In this document: positions 12,453-23,720 of the stretch, piece after piece
How positions within the stretch are numbered: the stretch's first letter is position 1
Layout of the letters: every line of letters begins with the position of its first letter
Assembly: GCA_037043015.1 (NCBI GenBank)
Contig: CM073321.1
Coordinates: 24,813,510 to 24,877,509 of the forward strand
Source: Bryum argenteum
Lineage: Eukaryota; Streptophyta; Bryopsida; Bryales; Bryaceae
Length of the DNA: 64,000 nt
Reading direction: 5' to 3'
The notes under the pieces: generated by a model
Databases searched by the model: none
The model's input: only the letters and a program-made list of their open reading frames with translations
Told to the model about the DNA's origin: nothing
Position numbers and translations under genes: made by a program

Positions 12453-13030
12453 TTGAATTTCGCATCTTTATGTAGTATAGGTTCATAGGACTTATACTTA
12501 TTATAGAAATTGTAGTTATAGTTTACTGCAGTACTTTATTGTTATACTCCAAATGCATTTGGAGATTCTATTGTTTACATGACTACATTTAATGTTTTGA
12601 AAAATATTACATATATTTTTACATACTTGTCGTACGATAGTCTTCACTCTCAAGCATACAAAAGAAATGCACATTAAATCAAAAAGATTGTAACCCTTTA
12701 CTTCAAAAATAAGGCCCCATGGATCAATGGTGGCATTTTCCTCAATTTTAAAACAACAACCATACAATCTAAAAAAAGCATATATATATATATGTGGAAC
12801 TTAAGGTCCAACATCTGTTTCTAACTTCAAATCAAGATCCATCCGATTGGCCAATCCCGAGCTACATCTGCCGCGATACGCGGTCTTTGACTTGGACGGG
12901 CAATTCGACCGCCCTCTTCATACTCTCGATCCACCACCGCGATTTCGCCTCTCATACCGCCGCCAACTATCCTCCCCATCGTCGCCCGATTGCCTCTTCC
13001 GCTTTTTGCTCGGATCCACTTGTTTGTTAC
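12453..13030. other. Spacer between convergent genes
   Basis: An AT-rich spacer between the ends of the transposase (plus) and the RING gene (minus), with a short (TA)n run at about 12780-12792. I see no coding domain in its first 400 bases. The last part may still hold the tail of the minus-strand gene. Confidence 0.5.
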
Positions 13031-13645
13031 TTAAGATTTCCATGGCCTTCTCGATCTTTGCAATGACATCTGTACAACACCTTCAAACTCATCCAATAAT
13101 AGAAGTTGTGTGTCTTTTGGGTTTAAAAGACATTCTCTCCAAAATGTAATGGCGTCATCGATACGCGTATCAAACTTCTTCACCGCATCCCAATAAGAGA
13201 CCTCCACATCTTCAAAAGAATTTTCCGGTATCGAAATCCGGTATATTGCGGCCTCCTCCAATTTCGCGAGTACCAGAGCTCTTCCAATTGGAGTATGATC
13301 GTACTTCTTGTACTCCTCACCAAAGCCTGTTGAATCGCTTATTTCGTGCCACGAACCATCTTCTCCCTTTTCCACTTTCTTTGGAGGAAATCGAAAGAAA
13401 CGGTTGTGTTTGACGCTCCAATGCCCTCTCGAAATTACGACAAAACAACTCTCGTTGCTCATCACCTTCAATATTCCTCGCCCGATCTCTATTTCGTAAT
13501 CTCGTGTCATCCAAAATAATCGATCATGATCCCCACCAAATTGAATGGCTAGTTGGTGTTTTGATTCGGATGTACTCGGTAAGAGCATTTCCCCAATCGA
13601 GTAGTTTAGAAATTTCTTCGGTATTGATCCAATGGAAGATTCCAT
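13031..13645 (-). CDS. C-terminal part of the RING-type gene of element X
   Basis: A 204-codon open frame downstream of the RING finger on the same strand. It is acidic and mixed-charge, with WxxR/FxxF-like aromatic patches (RGHWSVKHNRFFRFPP), and I recognise no family. Between it and the RING frame, a third frame holds a stretch starting CRSPF that would fit after the RING motif. The simplest reading is one gene with two small frame breaks or short introns. No promoter-like sequence separates the parts. Confidence 0.5.
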   Translation of the reverse strand: MESSIGSIPKKFLNYSIGEMLLPSTSESKHQLAIQFGGDHDRLFWMTRDYEIEIGRGILKVMSNESCFVVISRGHWSVKHNRFFRFPPKKVEKGEDGSWHEISDSTGFGEEYKKYDHTPIGRALVLAKLEEAAIYRISIPENSFEDVEVSYWDAVKKFDTRIDDAITFWRECLLNPKDTQLLLLDEFEGVVQMSLQRSRRPWKS

Positions 13646-13708
13646 CGGTTGAACTCGTGCCCTGGTGGCATAAGATCTCGAATGCCTATCATCTCGTAGA
13701 ATCTCGTG

Positions 13709-16222
13709 CTAAATGGGGAGCGACATCTTTGGACATACCGATTTTGTCATCGCATATCGGCATATGCAAGTAACATGAAAGTTATGGCCACATTGGCCTA
13801 ACGTGTATGCACCCTCCGGACCAAAATTATGTAGGCACACCGCACATTTGTCTTTAAGTATTGCGGGAGGAGGGTCGCATGTGTTGATTACTATGCGAGC
13901 TGACTCTTGGAGGTGCGATGAGAATCTACTATACGGCGCCCATCCTTCCTCTATCTCCATAGTCCAATCAACATCATTGTTTCGTCCCATCTTAGAGTAG
14001 TTTGTACGCTCCATCATCTCTTCAATATCCCCCCAAAAAGTGACCTCTATGGGGTCATATCGTTTTTTCGATCTGTTCGTAACGAACTTCTCCAATGAAG
14101 CATCTACAACTTCACGTGATTCCTTTGATGTAGATGCAATCGATTTCAGATCTTCTTTTGCTCTCGAAACCAAGCTCCTCTTATCTTGAAGTCGATGAAC
14201 CCATCCCAACCATGGTAGTATGCGTAGGTGAAGGTGGATTGCTGCCTCTGTAGAATCTACCGTTTTGAAGGTTTTCCGTAATGCCTCCAATTCAGCGACT
14301 GCCTCATCTCTCTCTTTACTTGTAGCCTCCAACTTCATTGAGCATGCTTTTGCTTCCTCCTCCAATTTCGCAACTGTAACATCTCTCTCCTTCTTCACTG
14401 CCGCGAACTTCATCGCCCATGCTCGTTGTCGCTCAATCTGTCCATCATCTACCTCCTTTTGTGATCTTAACTTCAATTCCTCCGGAAGTTCATCATCGTC
14501 ATCATCGTCTAGTTCGATAATGGTTTTTCCCTTATCTTCTTTACCATCCTCTTCACCAACCTCTTTGAGAGGAGATAAATCCCTGATATACGTCTTTCTC
14601 TTCTCTTCTTCACCATCCTCTTTACCACCCCCATCAATTTGTGAAAGAAAAAGACTATCAGAAGTCCCGATAATGGTCTTCCCCTTATCTTTATTACCAT
14701 CCTTTTCACCATCCTCTTTACCATCGTCTTTACCACCCGCATCACATTCTGGAACAACATAACTACATGAAGCCCCCTGAGTGTCATCCTGTGGTGGAAA
14801 TAAGTTGAAATACTTATATCGGTTATCTTCTAAGTCTTCTACCGCCTGCCTTTGGCGCATTGCTTCTTCGTACTTTGCCACATACTCGCTAGCAGGACCT
14901 TGGCCAAACAACCGCAATTCCTTGTAAAACTCGTCAAGGAGACGTTGCGTAATTTGGTGTTGTTTCTGCAGTTTCTCAATGATTAGCTCATTCTTCGCTC
15001 GCTCATTCAGTAGAGGGTGGAATCGATCTATGATTGCCTCATAATTCACCGCAGCTTGTATAATGCCAGACAACATCGTTGCCAAAGCGTGACTCATTGA
15101 TACTAAACTGGGAGATATAGTAGCAAGTCTTTCTGACACCTCTTTGAAGTCGACGCCTACAGCAACTATTGAACCGCCTGAGGCTTTATGCCTAACCTCC
15201 CCTGGCAAACCTTCGTCTTTATCTACCTTATTGCACCAATCAGCCATCATTTCTGCGGTTTTCAACCACTCCACCAATCTCTTATTGCTCGGTACCGTAT
15301 GCAGATAGTCCAAGAAATTTTCCACCATACTACTTTCCGTATGAATGACATCTACGGCATCTGTAGGTGATCTGGTTTCTCGTCGTTCACTTGGCCCTGC
15401 CTCCTCTGATGTTGGTACTGGGGTTACACTTGGCCCTGCCTCCTCTGATGTTGGTACCGGGGTTACACGAGGTTCTTCAACTACGTTTGCACCTTCGAGC
15501 CTATCAGTTATAGTTGGTTCTACGATTGGGGCATCCGTAGGAACCATATTCCTTCCATCCTCCTGATGTGTCGTGGTTGTTGGAGGAGATTTCTTCTCCG
15601 CCGTCTCATGAGTTTTCCTCCTCAAGTACTGCAATAAGGCCTTTGTAGAGTTTGATTCTGGATCAAACCTATCAGGGATATCCTTTTGATTTCTCCCGAT
15701 TCGAAGAGGATATGCACTACTCGCCGTGAATGTGCTCCAGTTCACCTTGCGCTTCATTATGAGCTCAGCATACACCATGCTCAAGAGCGTATAGGAAAAA
15801 TAACCCTTGCTCTTGGGACGAGTTCCAAACAATGCCACCCACACTTCTTCAGCACGATGAAGGAAGTGATCATCCTTGCATGTTTGAGGGTTGCAAGTAA
15901 AATTATTGGTATTAACTTTGTGACATTCTCGAGGCCAAAGTTTCCCAATGTGATACATCTTCACATATTTCTTGCACGTTGCCATTCTCCAATATTCCTC
16001 CGTTTCATTGGCCCAACCGATCTCAGCTTTGATGGCCTCATTATCCAAGATGTCGTAGTGCAACTCATGTCTTGCTCCTTTTGGTTTCACTCTCTTTGAC
16101 GGTGTCTCATGTAAAACCAACTCAGTCCCCACCAATCCTGCGTTTGTGTTTTCTGTCGCAGGTGACCTCAAGGTCTGTTCAAAATCAGCTTCCATGTTCG
16201 TGTTATCAATATCCGTCGCCAT
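13709..16222 (-). CDS. KYVKMYH-domain protein with SUMO-interaction-like motif and RING finger
   Basis: An 837-codon frame. ATG 16222 is preferred over the open codons upstream because the conserved domain starts soon after it and a TATA box lies about 195 bases upstream. Residues 70-180 hold a Cys/His-rich domain (C83, KYVKMYH at 85-91, KLWPR at 94-98, C100-H101, C110, C115, H119) ending KRKVNW. A Pro/Thr linker follows with two VTPVPTSEEAGPS copies. Then come coiled-coil-like stretches and three acidic Lys/Asp/Glu repeats, each with KT(I/Y)I. The last, TIIELDDDDDD near residue 566, fits a SUMO-interacting motif. The end (about 790-837) is a RING-H2-like finger (CAVC, then CGHNFH, C, CPK) whose last Cys is lost at a frame step. 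SUMO-targeted ubiquitin ligases join these two features; the function here is inferred. Confidence 0.7.
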   Translation of the reverse strand: MATDIDNTNMEADFEQTLRSPATENTNAGLVGTELVLHETPSKRVKPKGARHELHYDILDNEAIKAEIGWANETEEYWRMATCKKYVKMYHIGKLWPRECHKVNTNNFTCNPQTCKDDHFLHRAEEVWVALFGTRPKSKGYFSYTLLSMVYAELIMKRKVNWSTFTASSAYPLRIGRNQKDIPDRFDPESNSTKALLQYLRRKTHETAEKKSPPTTTTHQEDGRNMVPTDAPIVEPTITDRLEGANVVEEPRVTPVPTSEEAGPSVTPVPTSEEAGPSERRETRSPTDAVDVIHTESSMVENFLDYLHTVPSNKRLVEWLKTAEMMADWCNKVDKDEGLPGEVRHKASGGSIVAVGVDFKEVSERLATISPSLVSMSHALATMLSGIIQAAVNYEAIIDRFHPLLNERAKNELIIEKLQKQHQITQRLLDEFYKELRLFGQGPASEYVAKYEEAMRQRQAVEDLEDNRYKYFNLFPPQDDTQGASCSYVVPECDAGGKDDGKEDGEKDGNKDKGKTIIGTSDSLFLSQIDGGGKEDGEEEKRKTYIRDLSPLKEVGEEDGKEDKGKTIIELDDDDDDELPEELKLRSQKEVDDGQIERQRAWAMKFAAVKKERDVTVAKLEEEAKACSMKLEATSKERDEAVAELEALRKTFKTVDSTEAAIHLHLRILPWLGWVHRLQDKRSLVSRAKEDLKSIASTSKESREVVDASLEKFVTNRSKKRYDPIEVTFWGDIEEMMERTNYSKMGRNNDVDWTMEIEEGWAPYSRFSSHLQESARIVINTCDPPPAILKDKCAVCLHNFGPEGAYTLGQCGHNFHVTCICRYAMTKSVCPKMSLPI

Positions 16223-16414
16223 GAAGAGTAGGGAGTATTTAAAATACCCCGAAGATATCCCAAGTATGCAAAAATTCGATGCAGCAGCCGCAAGTATCAC
16301 GCTGACTTCCCCCCGCCACCACAAATGCAGCACACGAGAAGCTAATGCTTACGGTTGCAGCTCAGTTGAGATGGATGAGTACAAGGAGAAGTGAGGGGAA
16401 ATGAGGCCCCAAAG

Positions 16415-16424
16415 CCCTTTTATC
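16415..16424 (-). promoter_or_regulatory. TATA box of the RING-type gene
   Basis: Read on the minus strand this is GGATAAAAGG, lying between GC array 2 and the ATG at 16222. Confidence 0.55.
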
Positions 16425-16439
16425 CCCTCTCCTTCCCAA

Positions 16440-16630
16440 CCCTAGGGACCGGCCGCACGGACCGGTGGCTCGGCCAATCACGGCCGCGGCCGTCTTTGGC
16501 GGCGGTCCGGCCGACGATCGTGGCGGTCGATCCGGTCGACCGATCGTGGCGGTCGTTGCCGACCAATGTGGCGGCTAATCGCGGCCGCTCGATCTTTCGG
16601 TCGACCAACGCGCCGACCGATGGCGGGCGG
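16440..16630. repeat. GC-rich near-palindromic array 2
   Basis: Repeats of GATCGTGGCGGTCG and CCGGTCGACCGAT-type units, upstream of the minus-strand RING gene in the same TATA-proximal position as the other arrays. It is followed by a poly-T tract. Confidence 0.75.
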
Positions 16631-16695
16631 CGTTTTTTTTTTTTTTCAATTTTTTTCAATTTTTTTAAAAATAAAATAAATAAATAAATAAATAA

Positions 16696-16757
<62 letters not shown>

Positions 16758-18469
16758 GAGAGATCTTACATAGCATAGGATCCTTTTTTATTTCGCAAAG
16801 TTTTTGTTATTTGATTCTCAAAGTGATTATTACACACTTTGAAAAAAGTAATCCTATGTTGATTTCTGAAATGCAATATATTATTTCTCACGGATACATC
16901 TTAACCCCTAAAAATCCACAATGTTTCGGGAGCTTGAAATCCCAACACAGACCACTATGTACTAATGGGGGTACGTCCAATATTTTTGGAAATTATTGAT
17001 AATTCCAACCGTAGGATCTTGAAGTAGACTACCATCGGTAGTACTGTGAATATTTTTAACCGTTGGATCATCACTAGATGTGAGATCATAACGTTTGAAG
17101 TTATTTGTAAATTATTTTTTTTCCTTCATCGTAAACGCCGAATCGGTGGCCGTGGTCGTTTAGGGGTTAACTCTAAATTTTAAGTTCATAACCATTTTGA
17201 GTGGACTCTTTAAAGTGTAAATCTTCACAAATTCATAGATGTTTCAAACATAAGGCATTCATTTGGTTTCGAATCAATATCTTTCTTCTCTATTTTCTTT
17301 TTGTAATTTAATTGACCATTGGCTTCATGAATCTAACTTTTAACCACATGACCTACAACAGTAACTCTATTCCAATATTGCATGGTTGAGAATGTCAATT
17401 GGAGTATCCTAATCTTAATGTAGGACACTTATTTTGGAACTCATCCTAAAGAGTTATTCATACATCCTAAAGCATAAACCACAAATCCTATCCACGAGTG
17501 ATTTTATCCACTAGATACTCTAAATGAAGAAGAGATGCCTATTTAAAATTTTATATTTTCAAAACAATCAATCGAAGAAAGAGTTATATGACTTATATCG
17601 GAAATTACTAGAAATTGTGAAGATTATTTTTGTAATCTCTCAACGGTACCCTTGTGAAATAGACAAACATTTTGACTTGGGTCACTTTGGAACTGAAGTA
17701 GTAAATTGTTCATGAACATATTTCCAAAAAAGAATTTCAAACAAAGACTAAATTTAACTACCCTTAATGGACTTCAAACGTAAATATTATAGATGTAGGT
17801 TGTAAATTTGGAATTTGGATATGCAAATTTTACCACATGCACTTTGCGGTGTAAGGACCACCTAGAAAAAATTTAATAAAAAATTATTACTTTTGACCTC
17901 TTCATATAAGCTGCCCGAAATAGGAAACCTCCACTTTGGTGTCCATGGATCTTTAGGGGTTAAGAAGGAATATTTTAACAGTAATAAATTAAGGTGTACA
18001 ATCAAAAGCATGGTCTTTAACTTATAATAAGAATTGGCCCCATTGCCTTTGCTTTCCTTATAAACAAGGGCATGAACTCTTAATGCCTTCACAAATGAGA
18101 AAATTGACCACACTATACTGATTGTTAAATGTTTACTTCGATTCGAGCCAATTGGGCACAACAACTCAAAAAGTGAGTGTATTGGCGTGGAGATTTGCTC
18201 GCCTTAACTCCCCTTGAAGAAAGTCCATTACTATGGATATATTTAAAGCCAAGAGTATCTTTGTCATAAAACATTCTCGCGTGGGACAAAGAGATATTCC
18301 CGACATTCTCTTGTCAGAAAATTCCCTGTCCATATTTAGACGCCACGTGGATCATAAAGACTAAATATAGTACTTTTGAAAATGCAGGTATGCAAGGCGA
18401 GGAAGTGATCGAAGTTGTGCAAACGGGGAGTTTGGGGGAGAGCAAGAGGAGGAGGGGGGGGGGGGACGG
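16631..18469. repeat. AT-rich unit 1: poly-T, (TAAA)n/(TA)n, then promoter-like repeat
   Basis: A poly-T run (16631-16670) is followed by (TAAA)n and a (TA)n tract to about 16752. The next ~1.7 kb has no convincing gene. Two parts recur later: about 16960-17110 matches 20585-20720, and about 18000-18469 matches 20845-21310. The latter includes a stretch with CATTCCCGACATTC and GACGCCACGTGG (a G-box-like core). Confidence 0.65.
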
Positions 18470-18603
18470 AAGGAGCGACCGACCGGTCGCCCGGGGGACG
18501 TGGTCGGTCTGCAGGCCGGTCGGCGGTCGCCGGGCCGGTCGCCGGACGCCGGACGCCGGCCGATCGTCGCGACGCCGCCGATGGCGGCCAACCGAAATGG
18601 GGC
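18470..18603. repeat. GC-rich near-palindromic array 3 (no gene downstream)
   Basis: GACCGGTCGCCGG-type repeats. It follows a copy of the same upstream sequence as array 4, but instead of a TATA box and a gene a poly-T tract and another AT-rich unit follow. It is read as an orphan copy of the promoter unit. Confidence 0.75.
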
Positions 18604-21309
18604 CTTGATCTGATTTTTTTTTTTTTTTTTTTTTATTTTTTAAAAATTTTTTTTCTGAAATATATAACTAAAATAAGATAAAATTGCATAGGATCCTTTT
18701 TTATTTCTCAAAGATTTACATTACTCGATTTTGATAATTACTACACAATGAAAAGGGAATCCTATGTTGATTTCGAAATGCTAAGTATTCTTTTTCACGG
18801 ATACATTTGAACTTTAAATTTTAAGTTCATAACCATTTCGAGTGAACTCCATAAAAGTATAGATCTTCACGAATTCAAAGATGTTTCGTCTGGACACTAC
18901 TTGAGACTCATACGTTATGATCTATGAGGCTCTATGAATTAAACTCTGAGCCACATGACCTACAATAGTAACTCTATTCCAATATTGGTTTAAAATAGGC
19001 TATGAGATTGAAGACTCTGGAATCATAATTCGTATGTTGATGTTTAATATTGTACCTATATATTCTTTGCAATAAATGTGTGATTTATTCCATGTCAATA
19101 ACATCTTCAATCAAAAATGATAAATACAAAATAGATTATTTTGCACACATTAACTATGCGATGTAGAGAAGTGCAACTTGTATCCATGTAAAATATAATT
19201 GAGAACTACACCATACATACAGTAATCCATTATTTTACATCCACACACAATTGTGTTTGCAAAGCTTTGCAACACAAAAACTAGGATTAAAATGAAATCC
19301 ACCCCAAATCCTCAAGACCATAAACCCTAAACCCTAAACCCTATACCCTAGAGGCCTACATAGTAATTCATACATCTTTAACCAAGAACTTAAAGTTTAT
19401 CCACAAGAGAATGTATCCATTACATACAGTAAATGAAGAAGTGATGGCTCTTGAAAATATTCTATTCCCAAATCAATCAATCATAGTATACGAATAATCA
19501 ATTTGATATAACATCTAATCCTAGTACTAATGTACTATACTTGTACAATATCAAATATGCTTAAAAATTTAGAAGTTGATGCCATTATTGCCATATGTTA
19601 AACACTTATAGGGTGGGATATTTTTTAAAATTTATTTGTCTCCCTATTTATTTCTCTTATTTTATGATTGCAAAAATAGTAACAATGAAAACTTATTTCA
19701 ATTACCTTTGTAAGAGGGGAATAAGTAACTATTCAAATCCATACAATAAGAATAATGCTACAATTAATCATATGTACTAGATTATATATATTCTCCTAGG
19801 TTAGTTGAAGGTTGTCAAACAAAAAATAGCGAATAATAGAATTAATTGTTTATGCACCATATTTTTTATATTAAGTATTACTAATCAGAATACACAACGA
19901 CGGAGTAATTTCCAAATACCCATCAATTAATATAGACCATACAATGTGGAAATGTTAAGGCCCAAATAGAAAGTCTAAATATTGACAAACTCAGTAAGAC
20001 CAAAGTTATGAAAAGTAAATGCTCACACATGATCACCTACATTTCATATATACTTGGATCTCTCCAATGTGAGACATCAATATACTCTCACCAAGGACTA
20101 GGTAAAATTTATGGAATGTAATCAGAGGGGATTTAGGGCCACCTCAGGGTACACAGCACGGGGCAAGTCATGAATGGGGGCCAAGACATGGCAAAATCTC
20201 CTAGTGAGAATGGATAAATTTTGACAAAAGTTGGGAGATAGAAGAAATGAATGTGAATCGGGGGACGGAGCTTGCAATACTAGCACTCACCACTATGAAC
20301 TATGATGAAAGCACCTAAAGGCGCGAGGCAAAGATTCTTGACTTTATAAAGATCTCACCTCCCTTGCATTTACATTATGCGTACATATTTAGGGTGCCCG
20401 CCTTTAGGCTTCTCCTTATAAAATTTGTATTTCTTTATGTGTGTGCTTTAAAAAAGCACATAAATAGGGTTAGCTTGTCTTTTTCTATTTCCTATCCGTG
20501 AAAAATAGTAACCCACTCCTTTCTCACACCAAGTATATAGATTCCCTCAATTTTCCTTAAGTGTACGAGAATAGGTGGTTTCACTACAAAGGGGCTATGT
20601 CCAATATTTTTGGATATACTTTATAATTTCAACCATAGGATCTTGAGTAAACTACCATATGTAGTAGTGTGAAATCTTCAACCGTTGGATCATCACTAGA
20701 TGCGAGATCATTACATTTGAAATTGAATATGAAAACATTTTTTGGCCGTGACGATAAAAGACGAAATGGTGGCCATGGTTGTTAAGGTGTTAGGGAAGAA
20801 TAATTCCAAAAAATAAAAAATAAAAAATAAATGTGTACAAAAAAAAAACATGGACTCTAGTTAATAATAAGAATTGGCCCCATGGCCTTGGCTCTCCTTC
20901 TAGACATGGGCTTCAACTCCAAAGGACTTCACGACTCGGAAAATTGGCCCCACTAAATTGGTTGTTAAATGTATTGTTCAATTAAAGCTAATTGGGCAAC
21001 ATAACTCAAAAAGTGCGTGAATTGGATTGGAGATTTGTTGGCCTCCCCTCCTCTTGCAAAGAGTCCCTTATTATAGGTTTATTTAAAGCCGATAGTATCT
21101 TTGTCATAAAACATTCCCGTTTATGACGAAAAGACATTCCCGACATTCCCTTGTCAGAACATTCCCTGTCCTTATTTAGACGCCACGTGGACCAAAGAGG
21201 CTAAATATAGAACTTTTGAAAATGCAGGTATGCAAGGCGAGGAAGTGTTCGAAGTTGTGCAAACGGGGAGTTTTAGGGTGAGGCAAGAGGAGGAGGGGGA
21301 AGGGGAGAC
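18604..21309. repeat. AT-rich unit 2
   Basis: A poly-T run (about 18615-18650) starts the second unit. About 18675-18890 matches 16750-17260, and 20585-21309 matches parts of unit 1 at roughly 80% by eye. In between (about 18900-20580) I see AT-rich sequence without gene-like domains. The short open frames there are treated as chance. Confidence 0.6.
19321..19350 (-). repeat. Short interstitial plant-type telomere repeat
   Basis: About four units of CCCTAAA, the last ones imperfect (CCCTATA). This matches the Arabidopsis-type telomere unit and supports a plant host. Confidence 0.6.
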
Positions 21310-21645
21310 GCGGAAGGAGCGACCGACCGGTCGCCCGGGGGACGTGGTCGGTCGCCGGCCCGGTCGTCGGTCTCCGGCCCGGTCGCCGGTCGCCCTACCG
21401 GTCGTCGGTCTCCGGCCCGGTCGCCGGTCGCCCTACCGGTCGTCGGTCTCCGGCCCGGTCGTCGGTCTCCGCCCGGTCGCCCGGTCGCCGGTCGCCGGAC
21501 GGTCGCCGGTCGGCCGGATCGGTCGGCCAGGATCGGCGGCCCCGATCGACCGATCGGACGTGCGACCCCGATCGGTCGTACTGGCCGGTCGCCGGCCGGG
21601 ATCGGACGGCCAATGCCAGCTGGCCAATGGCGTCCGATCCCGGTC
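21310..21645. repeat. GC-rich near-palindromic array 4
   Basis: A long run of GGTCGCCGGTCGCC and GGTCGTCGGTCTCCGG-type units, in part in exact tandem (about 21360-21460). It sits directly before a TATA box and the gene at 21795. Confidence 0.8.
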
Positions 21646-21647
21646 GG

Positions 21648-21656
21648 CATAAATAG
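21648..21656 (+). promoter_or_regulatory. TATA box of the gene at 21795
   Basis: CATAAATAG lies right at the end of GC array 4 and about 140 bases before the ATG. Confidence 0.6.
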
Positions 21657-21794
21657 GAGGGGAGGGGCTCATTGTCCCTCACTCTGGTGAACGAGCTGTG
21701 CGTTGCGGCTTTTTTTAAAGCTGCATCGACTGTGTTACTCAGAGTCCGCGTGGGTCACCCACGCCCACACTGTGCATACTTGTCGCTGCTGGAA

Positions 21795-23005
21795 ATGGCG
21801 CCGAAGTTTTCACGTTCGAGGGGCGAGGCCAAGTCTCCACGACCAAAGGGCGACCCTCCAAAAATGGATTGGGAAGCATGGAGTGACCCAAATTGTGTTG
21901 CAGAGCCGGGTTGGCGAGAGGAGAGGGCGGACATTTGGAATTGCACCATGTGCAAGAAGTACGTGAAGATGTACCACATCATGAAGTTATGGCCGCGGCA
22001 CAAAGCAGAGAAATATGGTCCTCGTCGTGAAGGCCCAGTGAAGAGTTGCAAGAGCGACCATTTTGCGCCTGGATATCACGAAGTCACAAGTGCAGGTGGA
22101 ATCAAGAACACAAGGCGAGAATTGATGTTGTATTCTACCATGGCCATGGTGTGGGTGAAATAGTCTGCACAAGGACATTGACTGGACCACTGTGATAGGT
22201 TTGAACGTGCATTTATTGGATCGCAGCAACCGATTCATTCCCACAAATTGGATGGGACCAAGCGATTGTTATACTACGTATTCGAACGTTCGTGATGATA
22301 TGGATGCCCAACTTCAACAACATGGAACTCCAAGGGCATATGGGGGCACTCAAAGAAGACTCAAACCATGACGATCGTCAAGCACCGGTATCCTTTGGCG
22401 GGAAGTGAGGGGTATTACCATGGAAACCACCAATTGGTACTCCGGTGAGTTATATGCCACCTCATCAAAGAAAACACGACGAGCCGAACGCGAGTACGGT
22501 AGAGGTGGATCTAGTTCGAACTACCCATCTCCAATGTATACAGGAGGTACACATGGTTTAGGAGGTGAGCAGGGTAGCGGATCCAATGCTCAATGCAACT
22601 CAAGCCCAACTCATCCTATAAACCCATACAATCGTGGGAACCAATACGGTACAACATTCGGAAGTCCCAGTACCGTAGGCCATCACACCGAAGGAAACAT
22701 ACGAGTATGGAGGTCAATATGATAGAAGATCAGACATTGTTGGCTACACAAATTATGGATATGGTCAGAATGCATACGGAAGTAACGACCTGCCTTCAGC
22801 ACCTTATCTATCTCCGGATGATGAAGAGGCGAGGTACCAACAAGATCTGCAACAAGCCACACTTCTAAGTCAGCAGGAATACATTGAACAGCTTGAAGCC
22901 GAAAGAAACTTTAGGCAAACGTACTTGTTTGGAGAATCTTCTCGAGGACCACCTTCTTTACGTGCTGCGCCAAGTCGTAAACACGATGATGAAGAATCGG
23001 ATTAA
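21795..23005 (+). pseudogene. KYVKMYH-domain paralogue with Tyr/Gly/Ser-rich tail
   Basis: ATG 21795 opens a basic N-terminus and then the same Cys/His domain as the RING-type gene: GW, W, CKKYVKMYHI, KLWPR, CKSDHF. This frame runs to 22163. The domain then goes on in another frame (KDIDWTTVIG at about 22170, matching KVNWSTFTA in the paralogue) to about 22368. From 22405 on there is a Ser/Gly/Tyr-rich, low-complexity tail (SSNYPSPMYTGG; GYTNYGYGQNAYG). A Gln/Glu-rich stretch (DLQQATLLSQQEYIEQLEAE) follows and ends at TAA 23003-23005. At least three frames are needed, so it is decayed, spliced or carries assembly indels. There is no RING finger. Function unknown. The gene converges on the kinase gene. 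Confidence 0.6.
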
Positions 23006-23720
23006 GAATGACAAATCATCATACATAGTGTCATTGTAGTGAAGGTTATGTAGTTTTTGGCAACGGATAATGTCTACACCATTATCGCCTTGCTAGGGGC
23101 CAATTTTGAGGATACAGAAATCCATATTTTGTTTATGAATGGATTATCCAATATCGGACTATATCGTTGTATATTAATATACTATGTAATTTGTTATTTC
23201 AAGGATTTTATGGCGATGTCTTTGTATTTTATACTATAAGTTCACTTGGTGGTAATAATTTCTTTGTTTGGCTTTAAGCCTTTTTCATGATCTCACACTC
23301 TCACCTAACATATAATATGTTCATCAATTCATTCAAAAAAAAGCATATGTAAGAGAAGTCATATTATGCTTTAGCTGACTTCGGAAAAACTATTAATATC
23401 GCAACTACGCAAGGTTGATGTAATGAAGAAGTTCCACAATTCATTATACATTCTCAAATATTGTTCATGAAGATTTGGAGATATTTCTATTGAAGGTAAG
23501 AAGTAATAAAATAAAATAACAAACAATGGAGAAGAAGTCATTCATTAGAATCAGTGCAAGGTATATATAAACAAGAATGTACTTGAAGCCGATACATATA
23601 GAAGGCATGTAATACATTTTACTACAAAAAATTTGCCTACATCTACATCAGAACTTCAATGAAGAATCTAAAAATCTAATAAAGCCGCAAGAACTAAAAG
23701 AAATGCGCATAACTAATTTG
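23006..23720. other. Spacer between convergent genes
   Basis: AT-rich sequence between the Tyr/Gly-rich gene (plus) and the kinase-like gene (minus). It presumably holds the 3' untranslated parts of both. I see no further coding feature. Confidence 0.5.

Noticed and set aside
14265-14762. A 165-codon Ser-rich frame on the plus strand
   Set aside because: It is the mirror of the acidic Asp/Glu/Lys repeats of the minus-strand RING-type gene.
19595-19780. A 61-codon hydrophobic frame in the AT-rich unit
   Set aside because: Chance frame in AT-rich DNA without promoter or likeness to anything else in the window.
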